Notes under the pieces: generated by a model
What the model was told of the DNA's origin: nothing
Databases searched by the model: none
Seen by the model: the letters and a program-made list of their open reading frames with translations, nothing else
Shown here: positions 46,601-58,900 of the stretch, in pieces
Layout of the letters: the number at the start of each line of letters is the position of its first letter
How positions within the stretch are numbered: the first letter of the stretch is position 1
Program-made: the position numbers and the translations under genes
Origin: Lumbricus terrestris
Taxonomy: Eukaryota; Annelida; Clitellata; Crassiclitellata; Lumbricidae
DNA: 64,000 nucleotides
Reading direction: 5' to 3'
Assembly: GCA_949752735.1 (NCBI GenBank)
Contig: OX457037.1
Coordinates: 39,844,296-39,908,295, forward strand

Positions 46601-49522
46601 TGATCATTTACTTCTGTGACCAGCTGAACAGTCAACAATAACTGAATTATAATTGAACAGTAAACACTTGTTTAACTGGCATTGTTGCATCACTAGAGTG
46701 TATTTTAGTCATCTCTGTAAAATTCTGAGTGACAGTATGTTGAATATAGTTTGGTTGAAATTGTATGATTCAATTGATCAAATTTGTATTAAAGAATAAA
46801 TTTCGGTGCTCGAGGGGCACCCCTAAATGTTTTGCAATTCCAAAATCCTTTTCAACATAATGTTATTTCTATAATTGGCATGGATTGAAAGGGTGCCAGA
46901 CAAAATTTTACGATTTTTATTTTTTGGCTGTATGCTAAGGGCCACCCTAGTATGTATGTATGTATGTATTAGGGTGCATCAAACGCCCCAAAGTTTTCAA
47001 AATGCATTGTCCCTAGGCTTAAAATGTTCCTTTCATCCCCCATATATCCCTGATCAAAAAGCATAAAAATAAAAAATTGTTTAGGTATCCCACCTCCATT
47101 TTTTAAAATGTACATAATCATCCTTCGACATACATTACTTTTTGTATTTGAACTCGCACTGGAACTGCTGCATTCATCCCTCATGATATCATACAGCGAC
47201 CCAAACTTGTTGCCTTAGCTACACGTCTAAACATGACTCAAACACAACAATCAACCTACACTGAAGCACTCATATCCGAGGCTGGAGGAGGTGTGACAAA
47301 AGTCTCTACGTCATACGCAACGACTGACAAAGCCAGGCGTCAAGTTGGACAGAATATAGCTTCGGCTTGCAAAAAGCAATGGGTTGCTCCACAGCTTTTA
47401 ACACTGCATTGGGACTCCAAACAAATGCCATTGCTGCCAAATAAGAATATTAAGGAGGGTCGCCTTGCAATTGTTGTTGAGAATGCAAAAGAGCTGAAGT
47501 TCCTCGGTGTGCCATCTTATGCAATGGGATCACAGAGAAAAACGGGGGACATCATTGCTGTTCTGACCATTGATCTCCTGCGCTCATGGCAATGTAGTGA
47601 CTCCATTGTCAACATGGCATTTGACACCACCGGATCAAATACAGGACACGTTACTGCTGCCTGTGTTACAATTGAGATGCGGTTAAGTCGAGCACTTCTC
47701 TGGTCAGGATGTCGACATCACGTTGGTGAAGTAATTCTTACACACGTGTTTGAAGATCTTCAAATTGAGACTTCAAAATCACCCGAGGTGGTATTATTCG
47801 CAAGGCTTCGTGAGAACTTCCAGCTCCTCAAGACACATCGGTCAGCAACAGACAGACTATCACGCTTTGACGATAATGTATTCAGTGAGAATGCGAAACC
47901 ATTCATTGACATTTGCAGAGAACAATTTCGACAGATTTATAGTTCGCAGTTGTCCTTTCGTAGAGATGACTATAAGGAATTTGCAGATCTCTGCCTCTTG
48001 TTTCTTGATGGAGAAGTAGAAGGAGATAAAGTAACATTCAAGCGACCTGGAGCACTCCACAAGGCCAGATGGATGGCCAAAATGATTTATTCAATCAAGA
48101 TAGGGGCCTATGTCTTTTTGAGCTACAGATTGCAAAGCTTCCACGCAACACAATAACAACAGAGCGTCAGGTCACAAAAGTGAGAGACTTCGTGAATTTT
48201 GTGACCCTGGTTTACAGCTCTTGGTGGATGACTTGTAGTTCGGTGACTGATGCGCCATGGAATGACTTGAAGCTATACAAATCATTCTTGCAATATGACT
48301 TGCTCAATGCACAGGTCTCCGCGAGTGCTGTTCGTGCCTTCAAACGACATGTGTGGCATTTAACGGCAGAAATGGTGCCACTTGCACTGTTTAGTAATAA
48401 TGTTCCAGATTTGTATCGGGCTTTGGGAAACCTAATATTGTCAGATGTAATAACAGTTACAGCAACTCTTGCCGATCTTGCAGGGCCTGACTCGTGGTAT
48501 ATGTTCGAAATACTACAAGTTAACGCTCAGTTCCTCAATGAAGAGCTGTCCGACTGGTGGAACCGCAATGACTATCAAACTGCTATGACAAATATTGAAG
48601 CACTCAACGTAATCAATGACTGTGCTGAGAGAGGAGTGAAGCTCAGCTCGGATTTTCTGTCAGCATCAAAGACTGAACAGCATTATCAAGATGTAGGCTA
48701 CTTCAAGTTGTTGAACAAAACCGGCAGAGACAATCCAATCCGCGCAAACGCAAGCCAACTTCCGAATGACAATATCCGCTTGACATGTGTCATGTAATAG
48801 CATCGCAACATAAATGTTTTTACAATAGTAATAATAAATATGTTCACTTCTAAGAATCTTTGCAATACTTTGCAATACTTCTGAAGATGGCTCTTGGCTA
48901 ATACACCACATATAATGTTAAGAACTATTGGACCTAACTTTAAAGTCTTGTTGCAGCATAATAATGCATAATCCGTTCAGTGTGTTCGCCATTGTAAAAC
49001 TTCAGTTGCTGGGTGGGATACCTAGAATATGTCAGAAAATTCTCACATTTTGGGAAACACACTTTTTTAGTAATAGGAAAAGAATTGAATTAGGGACAAA
49101 AACTTTTGAAAGTTTTTTAACAATTATGGGGCGTTTGATGCACCCTAGTATGTATGTATGTATGTATGTATGTATGTATGTATGTATGTATGTATGTATG
49201 TATGTATGTATGTATGTATGTATGTATGTATGTATGTATGTATGTATGTATGTATGTAGGTAGGTATTGTAGGTATGCAACCATGCATGCAACCATGCAT
49301 GAGTATGATGTCTATTTAAAACATAATTATAATCCCCAGAAAGGACCAAAGAACCTCACATTGACCAGTTTGTAGAAATCTACAGGGGAAGAACTGATTG
49401 ATAATTCTACATTGCTGGATGCAGCTTACATTCAAACTCAGTTCAGTGATAAACTGCAGAAACACTTTGACATATTAGGCCATACGGGTCTGACAACAAT
49501 GCAAATCACAGCAGCAGTGACA

Positions 49523-49560
<38 letters not shown>

Positions 49561-52500
49561 CAGGTCAGGTCCTGCTAGACAGTGCACCTGGAAAAGATTT
49601 GTACAGCCTGGGAATATGCACATTAAAGAAAGACCCCAGCATATGTGTGTTATGAGTTATGCCTATTCCCAAAGTCATTGCGTAACGTTTATATGTTTCT
49701 GCTTCCACTGTCAATTGGAATCTGTTATCAATAAGCACGGCAAGCGAGCGAGCAGAGACCTATGCTCATTTTCACGAATCATACGAAAGTTCAAGCCCAC
49801 ATGATCCGAGAACATTTTTTGCTACAGTGCAGTGTCTGCTGTATTAGTGTTCGAAACGTTCGCACTCCATGCAGTTTGAAAGGTTTATCGGATATCTAGC
49901 AAATGAGGTTTTATGGTGAAGAAGAACAGTAGCATATAACTGGTTTGTCTGAAGTTAATGACAACTGTAAAAGACTAATTTTATGGATAGCTTAATATCT
50001 AGTCATTACATCAGACACGCCAAGCCACCACAGTTCAACATTTATATTTCCACGAAACTCAGCATTTCTGGCAACGTTGTTAGTGAGCAGTAAACACACT
50101 AATTAATTTTAAGTCATTTTTACAACAGATCTATCGAAGTAGAGAAAACAATTGATGCTCTACAACAGTTTTACAGCAGACTCTTCCTCTGTAATTGTTT
50201 CCCCATGAGTCTCATCGTGAATGTTTACAGACACAACATGTACGCACACACGTGCGTGCGCACACCCACCAACACGCATGAATATATAAAGACTATTTTA
50301 TATAGCTCCTTTTGTGTGTCCCTCAGCAGCTCTGCACACAAGACTATCTGCTTGAGTGGCAGAAAAATGTTTTAAGCAGGCTGTTACCGACTAAGAACAA
50401 TTTTAGCCCATTAATCTCCAAGATTTAACTTTGATTAATCTGTTTAATTCAATTTGTTTGACATCCATTGCATAAAGCACAAAAAATGTAGTGATTAATT
50501 GGGTATCTGTTGCATAAAGCAGGAAATGTAGTAACCGAGTTAGTTACTATACTACAATCTTTCTACAAAAAACTCAACCGAATTGTTTATTTAAACGAAG
50601 AGTTATGTTTGTTAACGTCTTGAAATCATGTAAATTAATCGAACAAACCAAAAATTAATCACCTAATATTTTTAACAATTAATCAATTACTTCAACGTCA
50701 GCGCCCGCCATTCTAGTTTTAAGTCCGTTTTCAAACGTTTTCAGAACAAAGCCAAATGCAACTGTACATATATATATATGTATATATATATATAATATAT
50801 TATATATAATGAAACATTGTTCTAAAGGGAAGACGTCAGCAAAAGAGAAAGGACAATGGGTCAAAAAGTGACACATAGAAGTGTGACATCTGCAAATCTC
50901 CATGGACAGTAGAGCACACAGGGCAGCTTCAATCCTATGACATAATGCAACTGAGTATTTCTAGAGCAACTTCTAAAGAAACAGCCGTACCTTTGTCATC
51001 TGATTCAGCTTGCTGATGAGGCTGACAACAGCCGGCACCAAATCTTCAGGAACTTGTAACTCCGGATTCTCGGCCACTTGAGCAGTGAGCGATAACACAG
51101 GAACAGAACTCAGATACCTACAGAAAGTTCAAAGCAGCAAACGTGTTGTACTGTACACCATACCAAATCGCTCTGCATTCAAAGCATTTAAAAGAAAATA
51201 TTATATAAATAATGTAAAGAAACAATGTCAAATAATTACAGACGACAGTGCTCAGTTAGTTGCTATGACTTCAAGTTGGCTGTACATAAAACGGACCCAA
51301 TGCAACCCGACCCAATTCTGATTGCGTCTCTTATTTTTTCCAGTTGGGTCAGGTATGTATGGAATAAATGCAGACAGAAACAATTGACGCAAGTCTGCAC
51401 ATGTTCAGAATATGTCAGTCTGATCGTTTGATCGATTCGGGTTAGGTCAGTTGGTCGACCGACTGACGCTGAACCTGACTGATCCCACTGATCAAGTGGG
51501 CATGTCTGAGCATCGTGCCCATAATAATCAAGTGACAAGATGTTATGACCTGCGTCTATCATACAGGACATACATATAATCTAGAAACCAAAATAACAGG
51601 TTTAACAATGTAATAATTACATTAGAAATTATCATAATAATTACATTAGTAATTATCATGAAATGGATAGTAAATATTAGTATATTGACATATAATTATT
51701 TATATATATATAATCATATATATTAATTTACTTAAATTATGTTGTCATTAGATGAGCCAGATGGAGACACTTTCAGCAAACCGGGAATTGTGCACAACTG
51801 CTGTGTTGATTTTTTTAAACTGATCCAATGCAAGCCAACCACAGATTTTCTCATCAATCTGCTGCTGAATGGGCAAACTGACAAGCACTGTCAAATTACA
51901 AACTACACCCTCCTCATCATCTGACTCAGTCTGATTTTTCCGGCCAAACTGGATCAAGTAAGATTCGATTGTTGAATGACAGCATTTACAAACACTTGGA
52001 AAATACTGCCATAGTTAGCAAATAGCAAAACATTCATACATGTATCATGAAATGAAATGAAAATTTAGAAAGGCATAAGGGTTAGGGTTAGAAAACTGGA
52101 CGTTGTCACTGAAAATAAATCTGTTGTACAATCAGGCAATCAACTTCAGTTTAACCTTTGCCAACACAAGACAACATGTGCACTATAAAAAACCCAGTAA
52201 CTTGATATGTGTAATACTCATTAAAAAAACCTTACGTTCAATCACATGTATGTATACATTTACGAACGGCATCTGCAAGCACAAATTCATGTACGTGTGC
52301 ATAAATTTACACATAAGTCACATACACATACACATACATATATACAGGTGAGTAAAAATTGCCTTATGTATGTATGCATGACATTGTATGTGACTTCAGA
52401 TTTATATAGCACCTATTTAAAGCCTATCAACGGCTTCATCTAGTCATGATTCCTACGCCCAATGCACTAGCTCAGCCTTCTAATTGCCACTCATTTACCG

Positions 52501-52935
52501 CCTGGTTTTGTAAGCGACTTGTTAAGATACATGGACCCTTGCAAAGGTCAAGTGATGGGCTAAAAAAAACAAAAATCGCAGAACAGTATAGTCTGCTGGT
52601 TGGTTGGTTGGCAGACCCCAGACAACCTTGCTTTGTGATCCTTCTCACAATATGGTACGCAGCCAAATGCCAATCGGAACCAGATTCGCTCATCCACACA
52701 CCTTGAAGCATTCATGATAAATGAAGACACACCAGACGCGAAGAAGAAGAAAAAGAAGATTGCGCAAGAAGCAAAAGAAGAAGAGACCGACGTTTCTTTT
52801 CCTTTGGCAATAACAGACCAGGTCTAACATAACGGAGGAGCAGCTGATGAAAATCCAGCTCTACGTCAAAAGAACAGCTGGTTTCAATGGAGCAGCCTGT
52901 CTAGAAGCAGCTGATGAAAAGGCATTGTCCCAATT

Positions 52936-52975
<40 letters not shown>

Positions 52976-55900
52976 CAAGCTAAACACCTACACATACACT
53001 GTATATACAGACAATCTACTCTTTGATAAAAGCAGCTAGAATGGCTGTCCTATCCTTCAAGATCAGCTGTAAAACGTCGTGTTTTATGGGAACAATTACA
53101 TAATGAACAACTTTTAAATTTGCAATGTCCCTGTTTATAAGACAAGCTAGTGACTATGTAGTGCTTTTAAAATGAAAGTACTAACAGTGCTACTGTTGGT
53201 GAGCAATATTATTTCCAAATCAACAGCTGGTGAAATTTGTACAGTAGATCGAAAGGACCAGAGATTGAAAGGACTGTTGAGATTGAAACTCAGAACACTT
53301 CCCCCTCCACCACCCCAAACCCCCACCCCTGAAAATGGAAAGTCGGGAGGCCAAAGCAAAATAACACAACACGAGAACTACTGTATGTCCATCCCAACAA
53401 AACCTCCCTTACATTTCTAGTAGAGGGTTTTGACCAGGGTGTCACTATACTCAGTGTGAGAATTGTGGAAAAATAACTGGGGTTGGGGGGTTGGACTATG
53501 ATCCACATGGAATTTTGATGTGAAAAACATACTTTAACATGGGGCTCTAAGAAAGACTGAGGGGGTTGAAACCCCCAACCTCCCCCGGCAATTCTCACCC
53601 TGACTATACTGTGCACAGCCAAATGTCAAGCTCATTGTGAATCATGAAGAAGCAGCAGCGTGTGAAATGGAAATCAGACATAAACTTAACGCTCTCCTCG
53701 CTCTGAGTCATGACAACAGGGAATATAATTAGACAATGTTCAGATTCATTCAGAAGCAATGTTCACAGATTGGCGAGACACTCAGCACAGAAAGATGCAA
53801 ATAGAATGCCCAACATCCTATTTATGACCATTCAATTGTTAAGAGGAATGCGACTGCTTGACAGGACTGAACAATTAAAAGGGATTTCCTTTCCATAAAT
53901 ACTTCTCCGCTGAGAAAATGACCTGTCTCTTTAAGTCCATCTTAACTGGCACTCAGGATACCCCAAATGGCAGTCAGGATACCCCAAATGGCAGTCAGGA
54001 TACCTCAAATGGCAGTGAGGATACCCCAAATGGCAGTCAGGATATACCCCAAATGGCAGTCCGAATAACCCAAATGGCAGTCAAGGATATGCCAATGACA
54101 GTTTTGGATACCCCAAATGGCAGCCTTGGATTTTGATGCCTGTATTTTGTTCTTTTTGACATATGAAGGCATGTGGTCACTGGTCAGTCGTCTACATTCC
54201 AGCATCATCCGCAGATTGACAGCATACACTTATCACTCAATTATTTAGAGTCACTTAAAGCGTAATATAATCTTAAGGCATTATTTGGGATGGAGATCCT
54301 CAAATCAAACAATCAACAATGTTTGATTGATTAATTGATTGATTATTCTTGACTGGCAGTGATATGACACCATATCAACGATTGACAGACAGTCAGGCCA
54401 TTTAAAGAATGAGTCTTGATGTTTTGAATGAAAGAAGAGAAAGGACCGAGTTGGGAATAGGAAAGTAGACAGCCAGAAAGAACAGCAATGCTTCAAAGAC
54501 ATGGGGAGGTCGCACGTGGGTTGGGCATATTAAGAAAACTATTGGAAAGCACACAAGTCTTTAAATAAGAACCCTTCTGAATCTTCAACATCGGGGAAAG
54601 ACACTGCAGAAATGGAAGAGATTATAAGGAAATTCGCAGACGAGGAGAAGGAGGAGGAGGAGGAGGACGAGGAGGGTAAGGAGGAGGACGAGAACAATGA
54701 GGAGGAGGAGGGACCACCAGTATCCTACCCAAAGAAATTTTGGACTGTAGAAATGGGGCAGTATTCACAGCCACGGCAGGCGGACCTACGTTGGTGCTTT
54801 CAAGCATATCAGAAATGTTAAGGGTAACAAAGCCCAACTGCCAATTAGCCTGGACAATCGTCAGAATGTTAGGGACCTCTGTTATCCACAAGACCTCGTT
54901 CAATTAGACTTAAATTCCTTGATAACTCCTGAGTCTTCACAGCATCAATCGCCTGCCCCACAGGAGACCAGGGCAACCATAGAGGCCGAGGGGTGAACTT
55001 TAAGCCTTCTTGGTTCAGAACAAACTACTTCACTGATAGGGCAGGCAGGATACTGTAGATAAATCTAGTTTTGTTTATATATGCTCAAATAAACCATCGA
55101 GAGAAACCGTACAATTAAACTACATCGGGTGTTTAGGAATTACTTGTCAGACAAATTTTTAGCTGATCGGGGTTAAGCAAAGCAAATCTAACCTTCGACC
55201 CGCAGTGACACTACTGATAACTGAGTCTGATAAAATAAAACAGCACTGGCAACAAACTGCCGTTCACAATTGTTCTTAGCTTTGGATAAAATAAAAAAAT
55301 TGTTTCATTCCCGCAACTGTCCTTCAGATGAACTGCAATTATGTTAAAAATTCTCTCATTGAACGTGAAACAACGAGAGAAAGCTCCAGTGCAAATCGAA
55401 TGGCAACAAAGGACAAATAGAAACAAAACAGCAATATAGAAAAACCCAACAGCAGCACGGCAACAATAGTCGGTGCACAAGGCTCATAGGGATACTATTA
55501 CCAGGAACAGACTTGCATAGCTAACTGTGGGTGCAATGCACTTGAAAGCTGTCAGGCAAATTATTTGCCATTGACTATGGGGCGGAGGGGGCCGAGGCAC
55601 AATATCACAGATCCACATGTCACCGTCTGCACATACATAGAAAGACACACTTGCCCACAGGCAAATACTCATAGCAAACTAGACAGAGACAGCTCTAGGC
55701 ACATGCACATCAGTACACAGCAGTATACACATACTCACGGACTCACACAGAAACACAGAGAAACATTTTTATAACTATACAGACACACTGCCAGCCACAC
55801 CGAACCACCAGCATTTTCTGAAGCAGATTTCTGAAAAGGCTGTTAAGGTGGGATAGGGTTAAGCTGGAGAATAAGACGTACCCGTAGGCTTCAGTGCAAA

Positions 55901-58900
55901 CAGATTACTGGGGTTAGTCATATCTAACAGGACAACTCAACCACCTTACCACCTTTCATCAAGAAAGACTTGCTGCAATTGTCAATATGATCATACAATA
56001 AAATTTATCATAAATATGGAACAATACCATTGTTAGAACCTAACAGTCAGTAAGCATGCTTGTCCTCATGTTCAGACTGGACTGGAATGCCTGGAAGTAT
56101 CTCTAACTAGAAAATGAGCTATAGATTTAAACTGTACACCAGGAGTAAAAGCTATTTGGTGTAGACATTGTCTTGAAAGTGCTCCTCATAAGAGTCCGAA
56201 CGTGACAAAACAGTTGATGCTGGAATCATTACACCATTGTTAAACCTAAAGGCTTCTAAAGCATCACTGTGCTAATGCACAAAGAAATGAATACCTGAAT
56301 AACTAAAGAGATGTCAATCGAGCAAAAATTCAGCATGGTAAAATTCTAGCAAAACCAGTGCAGTTTCTGTGGGTGCAGTAATCCTTGGACGTGGCATTGC
56401 CCCTCTTGAGATTATAAGCATGCTCGCTAAAAGACTCACCCACGATTCTGACCATGACGATTATTTCTCAGGCTGCACACTGTGCACAGTGCATCTTAGG
56501 CAAAGGCAGTGAACTTTTTCAGCTGAGGCTGGGCTGGAAGCGCTTCTGAGTAGGTTCTCCCAAGGAGACGCTATATAAATTCTTGGAATAAATGAATTAA
56601 TAAAGAGTCTATCTTTTACCAGGTACAAATCCCAGCAATTGCACCCATGTCCTATTTTTTAGCTGGGGCTGGGCTGGGAGCGCCTCTGAGTAGATTTCTT
56701 GAAGAGGCGCTATATAAATCCTCGAAATGAATGAATGAATGGACCATCCTCTTAACGGTTCACCAGATGACCAAGCATCTGGGGAAGAAGGATTGACATG
56801 AACACTGCAAGGTCTCGTGACCAAATACTCCAGTGTACACAGCTAAGTTTGCATCTCAAGCCCCATAATACACGAGCATAATTATTCCACAGGACCAACA
56901 AAAACCTACATGAAAACATGTTTACACTAGTTCACCAGTTCCTTTTCAAGAGCACGCAGGACCATCCCCCCATGAACCCCCGCTGCCCAAGTCCAACACA
57001 GAGTGCAGGGACACCGCACATAATCGTAATTGCTATACATCAGTAAATTGCATAATTGGCGCAAACAGAAGTTCTTCGCGTGCTGCTAAGTTTTTGCACC
57101 AATCATACTCGCACACCATCAGGCTCAGACCAGACCGGATGCTCCTGTAATTCGCTTGGTCCCTAAGAACTATAGGCGGGATGGCGAGCAGACTGAGGAC
57201 ACAAATTAGAAGACCTGTGATGAGATAATGAATGCTTCAATTAGCAACTGCACCAGACCCTGCGGTTACCATGACGATTAAAGGTAATTACCAAGTCAAC
57301 TAATTATGGATGACGGAATCCCAACCGAAGCAGTAATTTCAAATTCAATATATATAATATATATATATGTATATATATACAGAATATATATATATATATT
57401 ATAAATATAATATATATAATTATATATTGTATATATATTGTATATATATATTACTTTAGGTAGCTCAGAAGATAGCCAGAACAGTTGGTGCATAGATCTC
57501 TAAATATTGTGCGTGTTTCTAAATATTGTGAGTAAACATGAGATATAATATAAGAAGGCAATGTTTCTGCATATGCACAAGCCAAAAGGCTGCTGTCAGT
57601 GCAAAAATGTTTGGTCAGAAAAACGTATCACGACAGGCCAACAAACCTAGTTTGCTAAGTGACAGAGTTCGGCCCCACAGTCCAATTTGCCATGGTTCTC
57701 GAAGGTCAAAGGGCAAAGGATGGAAGGGCAGATATGGAAAATGGCGATCCAAGAACTGGACAAACATTCATCGTGAGCTGCTGCGTAGTTCAAACATTGA
57801 TATCGGACATCACAGACGTTGAAACGACGCGGCAACTCAACACAGACGCATTGCACATTCGGAAGCTTCTCAGCCACCAACAGGATCTGTGCCCATAGCA
57901 GAATCACTCATAAGACCCATTCAACCTGTACACCGCTAAAATGTACCATAACTCCGAGAGACAGCTCACTCCAAGAAAGAAGGCTGGCTTGCACTTGTGT
58001 TGCTAGGATCAGGGATGCCACTCATACCTTTTTCCACCCAAATCTAGGTTTTTTCGGTCTTGTTTAGGTTTCTAGTTTTTTTTGTCAGGATCTAGCTTTT
58101 TTCTCGAGGCGGTTTTCTTTTAAAGGTGGAAAAAAGACACTCGGAAGTAAAAACATAGAAAAGATGAGCAAAAAGTTGCAAAATTTCAGATTTTGTAGCA
58201 AATGACTAAAAAGGGTCATCAATTTTTAGAGGAAAAGAAGGATAATCTTTGACATTTTTGGGAACGAAAGACTAAAAAAAGCTCGTAAGAAATTTCAAGT
58301 CCAAAAATTCCATGTATTTTCTCAAAAATTTCCCAAACTACCTTTTTCTAGCCCTTTTTTCGGCCAGATCTGACCTTTTTCAAAATTTAGAGTGTATTGT
58401 TTTGTATTGTATAAAAACATTTATAAAGCGCCTCTACTAGGGTGAACTGTTCAGAGACGCTCCCATTGCACAACGCCACGAGAGAAGAAATAGGTTTTGA
58501 GAAAAGAAAATGAGGAGGAGGGATTACATTTCAGTTAGAAGTTGAGATAGAGTAGAAGGAGACAGCGTATTCCAAAGAGAAGGGCCAGTTGATGTAAAGG
58601 AACGGGACTGAGTCATAGCCATTCTAGTAGGAGGAACTAGAAGATCAAACTTATTTAAAGAGCGGAGTGGACGATGCGAGGAGGCTGAAACTGGCCTGCG
58701 AATTACATTGGTTAGATATTTTGGAGCAAGACCCCTTGTGCTTTGGAGACCAAGATGAGGATTTTGAATTTAATGCGCGCAGTTAGAGGAAGCCAATGGA
58801 GCTGCTCAAACATGAAAGTAGAGATATGAGAGTAGCATGGAAGGCGTGCAATTAATCTGGTAGCAGCGTTAAGGACCGACTGTAATGGTAAAAGAGACGA

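Larger units (their letters stand above)
43814..46949 (+). mobile_element. hAT-like transposon copy 1, 3.1 kb, degenerate
   Basis: Termini TAGGGTGGCCCTTA and TAAGGGCCACCCTA are exact inverses. The inverted similarity continues for about 140 bp and includes an inner TTTAGGGGTGCCCC block at both ends. GTATGTAT flanks both sides, but the microsatellite makes this duplication ambiguous. Inside, broken frames (44326-46563) encode a transposase-like protein. Confidence 0.85.

Noticed and set aside
52075..52095. Interstitial telomere repeat (GGGTTA)
   Set aside because: Only two units; expected by chance at this scale.
54612..54821. Glu-rich acidic protein frame
   Set aside because: It is the translation of a (GAG)n tract inside a glypican intron, with no flanking splice sites or homology.
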